Positions 21,558-31,787 of a DNA stretch of 31,787 nucleotides are shown here, piece after piece. The stretch covers positions 1 to 31,787 of the forward strand of contig JAYMTF010000678.1 in assembly GCA_036897485.1 (NCBI GenBank), given 5' to 3'. The DNA comes from Pelargonium nanum. Lineage: Eukaryota > Streptophyta > Magnoliopsida > Geraniales > Geraniaceae. The first letter of the stretch is position 1, and each line of letters opens with the position of its first letter. Under the pieces are notes generated by a model, which made no database searches, was not told the origin of the DNA, and saw nothing but the letters and a program-made list of their open reading frames with translations. A program made the position numbers and the translations under genes.

Positions 21558-22536
21558 ATGGAAGAGTATGTGATAAAACTGAGTGTTTTGGGAGTGATCT
21601 CATGGGCTACAGCTTTTGTGTTCATCAGAAAGGCGTTCCCGAAGCGTTCCTTCGACTTCTGTAACCGAATTGTTTCCACAATCCATGCAGTGTTGGGTGT
21701 GACATTAGCTTCTCTTTCAGTCCAGGATTGGAGCTGCCCAGTTTGTCCTGTGGCTTCAACCTCTTCTCCTAAGCAGATGCAAACACTGGCAGTGACACTT
21801 TCTTATCTCATATATGATCTCATTTGTTGCCTCTTTGACAAAAGAGTCAATCTTGACAATACTATCCACCATTTGGTGAGCATTGTGGGAATTGGAGCAG
21901 GCCTTGCTTACCAAAAGGTCCTTACTTTACACCAATTATATATATATATATGCTTATTTTTTTGCTTCTTTTCTTGAGTAATATATATAAGTATATGTGT
22001 TTGTATGTATATATGTAGTGTGGATCAGAGATGGTTGCAGCATTATGGATAACAGAAATATCCAGCCCTTTCCTCCACATGAGGGAGGTTCTGAAGGAGC
22101 TTGGTTACAGAGACACTGACCTCAATCTGGCAGCTGATGTAAGTGTATATTAATTATGGGTAATTTGAAATTTATGCATTGGGTTTGGAGTTTTGAGGCA
22201 ATGTTGTTGTGACTAATGGGTTTGTTTGAATTTATAGATATCATTTGCAGTGATATTTTCATTGGCAAGAATGGTGGGAGGGCCTTATCTGGCTTATGTC
22301 ACTCTATCTGCGAACAATCCACTCATCATAAAGGTATGATCACTTCAAAATGTAGTCATATATGTATATAAAATTATGCTAAGAATCAAGGTTTTATATA
22401 TGTTTATTGTGTAATGTTCATGGATCAGGCCATGGCATTGGGATTGCAGCTGGTGAGTGCATTCTGGTTCTACAAGATTGCAAGGATGGTGAGATACAAG
22501 CTCATCAAGAGGAATGCAACCCAGAAAGTGAATTGA
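21558..22536 (+). CDS. TLC-domain (TRAM/LAG1/CLN8) multi-pass membrane protein
   Basis: Four exons (21558-21917, 22019-22138, 22238-22333, 22429-22536), all phase 0, give 227 residues. Hydrophobic segments sit at about 6-26, 38-56, 76-93, 106-118, 160-182 and 192-212. Family marks are the Y(L)IYDL segment (83-88), the paired histidines in NTIHHLVS (H104, H105), and SSPFLHMR (135-142) as in TLCD4/TMEM136-type TLC proteins. It differs from ceramide-synthase LAG1 proteins in being shorter and lacking the longer Lag motif. The likely site is the endomembrane system; the role in lipid sensing or trafficking in plants is not established. The C terminus is basic (RYKLIKRN). It is transcribed convergently with the HflX gene. 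Confidence 0.92.
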
Positions 22537-23489
22537 ATTGAATTGATATGTATGTAAGTTATAGAAACAATCAACACATATATATATTGTTTGGAATAGA
22601 ACAAGTGTAATGGTACTTACTAATTAACCTTAATGTGCAACTTAATTCACTCCAAGTTCCATTAGTTTGTTCAATATATCCTTTGATGGTGCAACAATGA
22701 AAGCATGTGACAGGCTGAGGATGAGGATAAGGTTAGTAGAAAAGAGCTTTAATGAGGACACCAACAGAGCTTTCACCAACTGCCTTGCCTTGCCTTCCTT
22801 TTTCTGGTATAGGCAGTTGAATGTTCAAACCTATCTATCTTTTGCCAACTCACAATTTGCATAATTCTAAACATTGTTGCATAGGCTTGTACTCAACATG
22901 ATTGTGAAGTTATTTTTGCATTTTAAGAAAAAATTGGAATGTTCTACTAAAAAAATTGTTCGAACCACAATCTACCTCGAGTGAACAAGGTTACCACCAA
23001 CGCCATTCGTGTAGACAACCTTACCTTCACTTTCTATAGAAGCATTTTTATTTCAACTCGTGACTTCAAAAAATATCACAAGGCAACAATCTTACAGTTG
23101 CGCCAATTAAGAATCATCTTCTGGTTTATATTTGTGCAAATATGCTTTAAATCACCATATTGGATATGGATACAGTGCAAGAAGTACCTTGTCCAGCTGG
23201 TCAAATCCATCAAGTTAGGTTTAGCAACTCCATAGTGTTTGTGGTCAGCACTTGTATATAAATTTGATGCAGAGGTGGGTGTTTTAGAGTCAGGATCAGA
23301 GAAAAGAATATTTCACAAAACAAAGGCTCCTACTTAATATATTATCACCTGCATATCCAGACTTTTCTCGAATCAAACCTTGCAAGCAAACAATGGAGTC
23401 TTGAACATTGACTATAACTGGTTTCACTGGTGAGTTTCTTGCAACTCAAATATGCCAGGTGGTGACCAAAAGATTTATGGGTTTTGAAT
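22537..23489. other. Intergenic stretch after the TLC gene
   Basis: The first part is the probable 3' UTR of the TLC gene. Open frames at 22667-22864 and 22981-23235 show no family motif and no splice context, so I treat them as chance. No repeat was recognised. Confidence 0.4.
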
Positions 23490-23519
23490 GAAGCAACTAG
23501 TTAGAGTCAACTTTTGGGT

Positions 23520-23850
23520 AGGGGTTTCAAGACCCCGGGCCGCGGCATTGGTCCCTTGCAATGGGCATCTCGCGGGAGGTTGTACAAGATGTTTGGCCCA
23601 AGGCCACGACATCGGTCCCTTCTACATTGGCATCTCTCGCATGAAGTTGTTCGTTGTGGGATGTTCTGGGAGACCGAAAGTGAGCATCTTGGGTTGTTCT
23701 GGGTGGCTTGTTAGGCCTTGATAACTTCACATTTTGAGAAGTTCTTCAGGAGAGCTTTTGATATCCCTGGGTTCTGGGGAAGCGTTCTGAGCTTCCGAAG
23801 ATTTGGAAAGCATTTTGGGTTTCGATGTTCCACGGGAGCTTTCGGAGATC
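23520..23850. repeat. GC-rich island with 64-bp imperfect tandem repeat
   Basis: Base composition rises well above the neighbourhood here. A unit around cattggtccc (23546) recurs at catcggtccc (23610), each followed by gggcatctcgc/tggcatctctcgc and an aagttgt/aggttgt motif, a period of 64. A small inverted repeat ggggtttcaagacccc lies at 23521-23536. Later, gttctgggg, gttctgag and ttcggag motifs recur (23700-23850). Frames are open on both strands, which is expected for GC-rich DNA, and none matches a family I know. It could be a fragment of a transposon. It lies between the convergent TLC and HflX genes. Confidence 0.5.
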
Positions 23851-24292
23851 CAAGAACCATAAATGAACTTTGCATTTGACAGAGACTTCCGCTTTTAAAT
23901 GGATAGCAGTATCTGAAAACATATCTTGGGAACACCACACAAAGCACTCATGGTATCATTATGAATATACAAACCAAAATTGTGAAAGAGGAGGAAGGGT
24001 TATTCACATTTGATGGTCAGATGCGAATTGAAGGCTAGCTACTTTGATGCTTACCGCAGTTATCCGCTCCGCACTTGGCTACTTAATTTGTTGGAGCCAT
24101 CGGAATTCCTTTCAATCAAGAAAACTAGAATTTGGATACATTTGGGATCGATTTATCGCAAGAGATAATGAAAAGAATTCAGCAAGAAAGAGGAAAATAT
24201 GTTATATACCTTTAGATGAAATTATATTACATTTGTCACAAAGAACATTTACAATACAAGATGGTCTTTCAGACTTCAGTGTCAGTTATGAT

Positions 24293-27200
24293 TTACACAG
24301 CTGCTTTAAGCCTCATTGGCTTTAGCAAACTTGCAAGACGTAGAGGGACATGTGCATGGATCAGTGTCCCGTTCTCTTTATATTCCTGCGAGATGAAAAA
24401 AATAGATATGTAAAATCATCCGGTAGAATTCCACTATTGCATTTCTAAGAGGTAAGATTGAAATGTCAGGCAATGATCATGTCAGCAGCATCTGATAAAC
24501 TCTTTATTACTCGCACGCCTAACAAGCTTGATAGCATAACCTGTTCCCAATTATCAAGCTGTCATAAACTATGCTCTTAGTCAAGTACATTTGTACAACT
24601 TAAATTTTCTTACTACATCCTAACCATAACTAGTTCAACTTACCTTTCCTTATCTTTAAGTCCCAACTATAAACACCAGTTATTGGTGATTTCTGGACAT
24701 TTGTTGAACATTCAAAATAGGAGCTCTTTTCTTCCATCATCTATAGGAGCTACTCCTATTTTGAAGGACTGACTAGGGCCTAAATCTTTCCATGTTAATC
24801 ATTATACAGCCCTAGTATACCATCTATACTAATTCCCATCATCTAGAGTCTAGAGAAATGCATGATTGATAGTAAAATCTTAATTTAAAAGAACACAATG
24901 TAGGAACTTCTAAATAGTATCATTTTGTACAAGGTTATAGGGACAATAATAACCCTGACCCATCCATGTTCTTCTATACGCATATAAGTTCTCCAAGACA
25001 GATATAATGTATAAAAAAAATCAAATAAAGGTATTTATATTTTACTTTTCTAAAACAAACTCAAGGAATGGTTTGGAAGTCATGGTTAGAGAAGCACTTC
25101 AATTAAATCATAGGCTTCAGGCCAAAATAAATAAATCAGTAACAACCTTTTCTGGAGATTGATAAACTAAATAGTTGTAGAAACAACTAAAAGAAAATCA
25201 GATTAACTGGTGGTTTTAGCTGATACTCACAGTTTTTTCTACAATTCCAACTTTATGTATTGCACTGAGGAGTTCCCCTTTATCAAATGGGACAAATGCT
25301 TCCACCCAAACCATTGAATCCTATTACAGAGAAGAGATTATTTTCCTTTGATAAGCACCAAATGAACACATTTTAACTATTTCTAGTGATAGCAAAATAA
25401 GGACACACTAACCTTTAATTTCTCCTGAACTGCATCACAGAATTCATTTATGCCCTCCCCGTTCAGAGCAGAGATGCAAACAACATCATCTCTTTTCTTT
25501 GCCTCCAACTTAATCTTTTGAGGGTCACTTGCCTTATCAACCTGTCATAAGCAGACATTTTAGTCATTCTCTTGTTAACAGAATATACATGTTTTGAGGC
25601 AAGCAATATGTGTAATATTTCTGGCAAAGTGATAATATTAGTACCAACGTCACTCATAAGTAAGAGGTCAGATTCTTATGAAGTTCTGCATGTGCATATA
25701 AAAATGGAAATCTCTAAATCCAAGGTACTTTCTTAGCAGACTGGCCACATAAAAAAAATTATACAGCTCACAATCAAGGTGTAAATCATACGCAAATTTA
25801 TACATTGGGAAGATGAGCCTACTATTGGTTTCCTTGCAATTTGTTTGCTTTGGTCCAATTAAAATGTACCATACTGTGTGGACAAGTCATCAATTAGATT
25901 CCGTATCTAATACCTACAGAACAGGTTTATTAATATTATCTTGTAGTATGAGTATTTTGAAAATATCTTTACTAACAATAAAATCCTATTTCTATATAGA
26001 TTCCCACATGATAAATAAATAAAAAAATAGATAGCCATGAGGTTGTTTAACTGCATTGATTTCAGAACCAAGGAAAGCATCTCAATTACCTTGTTCCAGA
26101 CCATCAACTTAGGAATTGATGCTACATCTAGCTCTGACAATACTTTTTCTACAGCCTCTATTTGTTGTTGTGCTAATGGATGACTGAAAACAATACAAAA
26201 TATTAAGTAATCATGTTTAATCACCGAAAGTATGTCACAGAGACAGATTTCCCAAATTATACCTGATGTCCACCACATGCACCAAAACCGACGACTCTGA
26301 TATCTCCTCCAGTGTTGCTCTGAAGGCAGCAACCTGTGTGAGGCAGGCATCTAATAAATTAGAATATGTAAATTGGGGCTCAGTTTAAGCTAGATGATCT
26401 AACATTATTAAAAACTCCTTTGAAACTGAAGTCAAGTTAAGCTCAAAAAATAAATAATAACTGCATATATATATATATATATATTAATGCAAACATGGGA
26501 CAAATTCAGCTGCAATTAGAATAGGATCTCACCAGCATGGTTGGTAACTTCTGGATGAAACCAACAGTATCAGTAAGAAGAAACTCCTTTCCATTCTTCA
26601 TCTAGACAGCAAAAACATAAACAATAACCTCACATTTACATCCAACAACTATTATTAAAATACAGAAACTCATTTGAGTATATAAAGTTTGGTATTCTGT
26701 GAAACAACAATTTAATGCAGCAAAACCTAATTTCCAATACCACCATAGCACGTCAAAGTAAAGTCTATTTAAACAAACTCCTCAAATGAAAACTCAAAGT
26801 TTTCAATATAACCATATACAAGTTTTATGAAACAAAAATAGTGAGTAGAATCCCTATCAGTCGGAGCTCAGAACCAACAAATGACAAAATTGTGTCAGAC
26901 TTCAGATTCCATACCATAACTTTTTAACTTGTCAAATTTCAATAATGGGCTACATAAAATGGTTTGGGCTTCCAATACTAAATGGTCAACCTTTTTAGTA
27001 GGGTTTGGCTTGCACCATTATATTAAGCCACTTTACTTTATAAGTTTCCATGTGGGACAACTTTATCACCCACTTCAACATAACTGATATACCAGAAAAT
27101 TATATGAAATCAATTTTTTTTATCTCAAACGAACATCCGAGCACAAAGTTAAAAATTTTCTAAGTTCAAGTCATAATATAAGAAAAGTGAAGAAATGAGA

Positions 27201-30200
27201 ATGAGAATCTCATTCCATCTATCATAGGTTGGAATCAAATTACATGGGCAAGAGAATGGGAATGAGTGGGTTCTAATACAAACTCCATCAATGGGAATCC
27301 CATTCTTATTCTCATTCTCCATTCACATTCCCAAACCAAATATGCTAATCCAAACACTACCTAAGTTCCTATGAAATAACCAACCTGTACCCTTCTTGTA
27401 GTTGGATCGAGAGTTGCGAATAACTGATCCTCGGCAAGAACATGGGCTCCAGTCAACTGGTTTAATAACGTACTCTTTCCAGCATTTGTGTACCCAACCT
27501 AATATATGACAGATGAATTACACGTCTATAAATTTTGCAACCAAGAAAAATAGCAATCCTTGTAACTTCGGAAATGACAACAACCATGTTATTACTACTT
27601 ACCAAAGATACTACAGAGACAGGCACAGAAACGCGTCGGTCGCGATACTGCTTTCGATGCTTCCTAACAGATTCCAGCTCTTCTCTTAGATTACCTATCT
27701 ATCAATGAATTTGAGTTTAAAACTCCATAACCTACCAAGATATACGAAGGAAAAATGATATATGCTACTTCAAGTATACTCAAATTACAGATAACCACAA
27801 TTCCACAATATGAGATAGCTTCTTACTAAAATTAAACTTTGTTCCTTCCAAGCATTTGAGAAAGAAACCACATTAGACTGAATTACACTCCTGTTAAAAA
27901 CTTACTTGAGCACGTAAGATACGCTTGTCCACTTCAATCTGTTTCTCACCCATACCCTTAACCTGATCTCCAGATTGACGCTCAAGGTGAGTCCACATTT
28001 TTGTTAATCGAGGCAACTGGTATTCCATTTGTGCCAAGGCAACCTAGGAGCAATATTTGAAATATAATAGTAAGAGAACTGTATATAACAAGTAAAAAGG
28101 GTATTCAAGTTCCTTGAAAGACGAAAAAGTAGAAAGATGTGTGAGGTTAAGACCTTAACTAAACTATACCACTTAAGTTGTAGGTCACTTTTCCACTTGA
28201 ATGAACATTTTAAAATGTTTTGTAAAAGCATAATAATAATAATAGGATTAAATGGTTTGGCCTCCCCTGGACTAACATTTTTTGGGGGGTTTAGGCCCTA
28301 ATTAGTGTTGTGCCTTGTTTTACGCTTTGTTAACAAAACGATGATAAAAAAAGGCTTTGTTAACAAAACAAAAAATAATTTAACCCGCTCGCTTAAGTAC
28401 AATATGTCATAATATGCCACGTCAATACACATCAATAAGGTGGTCCACGTGGGCCTGCCACATGGGTCTGACGCTACGTTTAATTTATTTTTCAATCAGG
28501 CGAAATCAAAACGTCGCCGTTTTTGGTTGTATGATTGAAAAATAAATGAAACGCGCCGTTCATTGTTAGAGGCTGGAAGCTGACGTGTCATGCCCACGTG
28601 GACCACATTGTTGATGTGTACAAAAATGATGACGTGTCATACTGTGATTTGTCATAGTTGGTCGAGTGGGTTAAATTTAAAAATAAAAATAAAAAAATTG
28701 TTAACAAGGGCAAAAACACGGCACAACCCTATTTAGGGGCCCACCCAAAAGTGTCAGTCCATGGGAGACCAAATCATTTAACCCATAATAGTAATAACCT
28801 GCAATGATGCTTCATGTGTAGCAGCTCGCTGATTAAAGATATCCAGGATAAGGGCAGTACGGTCACAAACTCTAACATTTCCCCCAAAAGCTTTCTCCAA
28901 GTTGCGCAATTGCCTTAAATATAAAAAATTTAATGTAAGAAATCAGATAGTTATGAACTGCTTTGATTAATCAGGCAACAATAACGGAATAAATGAGAAA
29001 AGAGAAGTGCAGAACAACTAGGAGGAGTCAATATTTGCAGAGTTAAATATAATCTTCATATTTCATTAGGCCATCTTTACAGAAAGTAGATATATTAATG
29101 GCACAAATATGTAGGAAGTAGATACATTGAATACACAAATACATAAACATAGAACTCTTACCCAGCGGAAAGTTCATCATCAAATATTACAGTTTCAGCA
29201 TCAAGTGCTTGAATTGCACTCTTGATTTCTGCAACTTTTCCAGATCCAATGTACGTCCTTGGGTTTGGAGAAGCTAATCTGTACTACAAGGTAGCATAAG
29301 TGACTGAAGCTAGGAGGCCAACACAATTACACAAAAATATCATGTACATTTATATGGGTGCAAACATGGTATTTATACTACACTAGATTAGTTTTTTTGT
29401 GAGATAATATATAGCAAATCAGAAACCAAATAGTATACCAGCTAGAATGCTTAAGGATCCATTAACCTAAATGGCCAAGTATTAAACATAAAATCTAGGT
29501 GACTACCAAGGCACCAGTTGGATTTTTTCTCTGCTGTCCCCATGCCTAAGAGTATAATCACCAATGCTTTGTTGCCACTTTTTTAAACATAAACCATGAA
29601 CTTCATGCAGGTTGGTGTCACTGCGAACTAGTTGGGTGGAAATTATCTGAAATTGCAACAATTAACCACAAAGGCATCCACAAATACTCACTTTTGGTGT
29701 GTAGAACCAACAACCATAACCCCAGCGGTGTCTGCTAGTTGGGCCAGTTCCTTAAGTGACTCTTCTATGCCAAAAGTTGCCACTTCCTCTGAGTCACCTT
29801 TGACCTCAACACCCACAATAAAAGCCTTTTCCTCAAAAATCTGGAAAAAAAATTAATTTGTTCCATTAACTTTTTTATTTGTAAGAACTTAGCATAACAG
29901 AAGCAGCAGTGCAGAAATATATCATTAAAACTTGTCATTTGTTAATACATAAACTCGTCTAGGTGCGTCTATCACTCTTTGTTACAACAAAACTTGATAT
30001 CTAGAATGTATTACACGAGGCAGAGATTCGGCCCTTTCTGCTCATGCCTTGAGAAACTAAATGACTTGCCTTTTTTACTGATCTTTCCCTCTCCCGCGCA
30101 TATCTTGGGTTGGGTCCTTCTTGCTCATCCCTTAGAAAACCTCATGACTTACAGAGGCAGGTACAATTGACCAAGCAAAAACATTTCAATATTATTCAAT

Positions 30201-31276
30201 GGTTTTCGCCTACATCTCAATAAAGGGTTGTGTAATTAAGTACAACAGCCATACATACCCTATTCCACATTGCCTACTGCCTAGTGTCCAATCTACAAGC
30301 CACAACCTCAGACCAATTCCTAATCGACCCTTCATTAGCCTTGTATAATCTCCCTAAGTTTCATATAGCACGTGTGTCCACATTTCAAACTATGCTAAAA
30401 AAAACAACTGAATAAAAAGGGTTAATGTTATAAATGACCCTCCAACTATACTCGCATCTCAAAATTGACCATCAAACTATTTTTAAAATCACAATTGATC
30501 CTTATACTATACAATCTCATCATCGTTGGTTAAAAAAATATTTATTTAACTTCCATTTCATCTCAATCTTTGCACACGCCTTAACCTCCATTAATTGAGC
30601 TCATATGCAAAATATGAGACTAAATTTGAAGTTAAATTGCCTGTTAAATTTTAGTAAACAATTGATTTTGGGACACTAAATGTTGAGATATGATAGTTGA
30701 ATGATCAATGGTGATTTTAAAATTAGCTGGAAGATCACATATAAATTTGTGTATAGTTGGAGGATAAATGGTGAGTTTAACCCGAATAAAAATTATGAAA
30801 CGCTCAAAATTTGTCCTCTTTTACGGTCTTCGTCCAAAAATTTATCATCAACCAAACAAAATCTCAACTCCAAGTAGTAATAAAAATAGAGAAAACCCCA
30901 CCTCCCTTCCATTCCGGAGCTTGAATCTGCTCTCGTAGCTATCATCCTCCTCGCCAATCTTCTTCTTCTTCTTCTTCAACCTATTAGGCAAGGTTGTGAT
31001 ATTATCTTCCGATTCAGCAACCACAGATCCATCAGAAACTCCAAGGACCTGATCGTTCTCTTCTGTGACATGAACTGGCGGAGTAGCGTTCTCGGGAGAC
31101 GAAACTTGTAAATATTGGGGGAGAGCTCTGACAGTTGATGAGAAATTTGAAGCGGTGGGTTTAAGAGAGAGATGAAGAATTGGTCGAGAATTAGGGTTTG
31201 GATTAGAGTGAAGGAATGGTTCGTGGAGGAGTAGCAGAGGTGAGGGGCGAGAGATAGAACTGAAGCATGCAATCAT
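24293..31276 (-). CDS. HFLX: HflX-type ribosome-associated GTPase, chloroplast-targeted
   Basis: Thirteen exons on the minus strand join in frame to 549 residues: 30902-31276, 29692-29840, 29162-29278, 28799-28913, 27906-28043, 27603-27698, 27385-27498, 26533-26601, 26263-26333, 26090-26183, 25413-25541, 25231-25320 and 24293-24385. The first about 60 residues are S/P/L-rich without acidic residues, like a plastid transit peptide; a K6 run is at 101-106. The HflX N domain follows ([38 protein letters not shown]), with the linker motif [13 protein letters not shown]. The G domain shows G1 GYTNAGKST (332-340), G2 LDPTTRR, G3 DTVGF (379-383), G4 NKVD (445-448) and G5 SAL (470-472). Bacterial HflX binds 50S ribosomes and splits stalled ones; a plastid role is inferred. 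Introns 1 and 4 carry transposons. All G motifs are intact. Confidence 0.95.
26465..26484. repeat. (AT)10 microsatellite in an HflX intron
   Basis: A simple AT dinucleotide run of 20 bases inside the intron between the exons at 26263-26333 and 26533-26601. A likely length-polymorphic site. Confidence 0.9.
27180..27360. mobile_element. Possible MITE in HflX intron
   Basis: gaatgagaatctcattcc on the left and gggaatcccattc, ttctcattctcc on the right form inverted arms. The right end reads inversely gtgtttggattagc, a terminus style common in plant MITEs. The left terminus is unclear and no target duplication was found. It lies just before the exon at 27385-27498 in plus coordinates (downstream of it in the gene). 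Confidence 0.4.
28245..28784. mobile_element. 540-bp foldback (Mutator-like long-TIR) element in HflX intron 4
   Basis: The two halves are inverse copies of each other along almost their whole length. The left end ggattaaatggtttggcctc matches the inverse of gagaccaaatcatttaaccc at the right. Further in, ggtggtccacgtgggc matches inverse gcccacgtggaccac, and near the middle atttatttttcaatca matches inverse tgattgaaaaataaat. The axis falls at about 28515 with a loop of only a few bases. Flanks are ataataata (28236-28244) and ataatagta (28785-28793), an 8/9 match to a 9-bp duplication, the size made by Mutator-like elements; the AT repeat makes this less certain. Both arms carry CACGTG (G-box). 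No coding capacity. Confidence 0.85.
30419..30783. mobile_element. 365-bp long-TIR element with perfect 9-bp duplication in HflX intron 1
   Basis: It begins gggttaatgttataaatgac and ends with the inverse, gatggtgag-like sequence then tttaaccc. The arms are imperfect inverted repeats of about 100 bases (both contain, in matching places, ctccaactata and ttttaaaatcac). It is flanked by identical gaataaaaa at 30410-30418 and 30784-30792. A 9-bp duplication and long inverted repeats fit a non-autonomous Mutator-like element. There is no open frame of note. Confidence 0.85.
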
Positions 31277-31703
31277 CCTTGTAATATGTCTAAATTGTGT
31301 CAGTTACATTACAAGCCGCATATAATACATACATATCACTTTTCTTCAACGACAAAAAAAAAATACATATCAGTTGTGTGTGTACGGTCGTTTTTTGTAT
31401 GGTTGCTCTGCGCCTTGTAGATTGATGTTGTTTGGTCGTTTTCCATAATTACTTGCGTTTCATTCCGGCCTATGGATTGTATAATCCCTTACAAGTGTCT
31501 TTTAACTCTACAAATATCTTTAACATTAGCTAGTTTCAAACTTTCACATCTTGCTATACTTTCACTAATTGCAAACTTGTTATGTGGATTAGAGTAGACA
31601 AAAGTTGGCATTTAAGTCGACATGTGTGTGGCACATGATATATATTTTCAAAGAATAGGGACCACTTAATCAAATTAAAAAAATTGTTTGTTTGTAATTT
31701 AAA
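31277..31703. other. Upstream region of the HflX gene
   Basis: The probable promoter of the minus-strand HflX gene. A tattatatgc sequence on the minus strand near 31318-31330 is a possible TATA element, about 45 bases from the start codon. No gene is seen on either strand. Confidence 0.35.
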
Positions 31704-31787
31704 GGGTTAATTACAGATAACCCCAATGAACTTTCAACTTGAAACAAATATATCCCTAAAACTATCAGCCTTGACAGATAACCCCCA
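31704..31787. mobile_element. Left end of a further gggttaa-type element, cut by the window edge
   Basis: gggttaattacagataaccc starts abruptly at 31704 and continues into sequence of the same style as the element at 30419 (a ccc-rich AT-rich arm with aacttt and aaactat motifs). Only one end is visible, so the call rests on the terminus. The 9 bases before it are taatttaaa. Confidence 0.45.

Noticed and set aside
23488..23947. Several overlapping frames on both strands
   Set aside because: Explained by the GC-rich repeat island; open frames on both strands are expected there.
1..31787. CRISPR arrays, operons, bacterial mobile elements
   Set aside because: Spliced genes, plant transposons and nuclear tRNAs show a plant chromosome; the short tandem repeats found have no spacer structure.

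Overview
The window looks like nuclear DNA of a flowering plant, most likely a eudicot. Genes carry many short exons with GT/AG introns, intergenic DNA is AT-rich, two nuclear-type tRNA genes are present, and small transposons (SINEs, MITEs, a CACTA end, Mutator-like long-TIR elements) fill the spaces and introns. I rebuilt five protein genes by joining exons across splice sites; every exon set closes in frame. I cannot name the species.

Left part (1-9000): a group C MAP kinase (MPK7-like, 1404-3872, +, two coding exons, with a likely 5' leader intron). A gene-free stretch follows, holding a SINE with a perfect 15-bp target duplication, a decayed RNase H-type retroelement fragment, and the end of a CACTA transposon. 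Next is an intronless S1-group bZIP gene (7780-8238, -) whose leader encodes the conserved 41-residue sucrose-control uORF peptide.

Middle (9000-15400) is gene-poor: I support only SINE-like tRNA-derived fragments and simple repeats. At 15384-15613 a tRNA-Glu(CTC), with an unusual T-loop base, and a tRNA-Leu(CAA) face each other. Beyond them lies an eight-exon NAD(P)-binding Rossmann (atypical SDR) gene (15805-18542, -), probably organelle-targeted.

Right part (18600-31787): an inverted pair of related MITEs, then a four-exon TLC-domain membrane protein gene (21558-22536, +), and a convergent 13-exon gene for a chloroplast HflX-type GTPase (24293-31276, -). Two HflX introns hold long-inverted-repeat elements with 9-bp target duplications; one is a 540-bp almost complete palindrome inserted 13 bp past an exon's splice donor. 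A third element with the same terminus starts just before the right edge.

The genes do not form a pathway. The main themes are sugar signalling (bZIP and its uORF), stress signalling (MAPK), plastid ribosome or RNA-associated GTPase function (HflX), and heavy remodelling by small mobile elements. The most notable points are the intronic foldback, the SC-uORF, and the tRNA-Glu with an altered B box.
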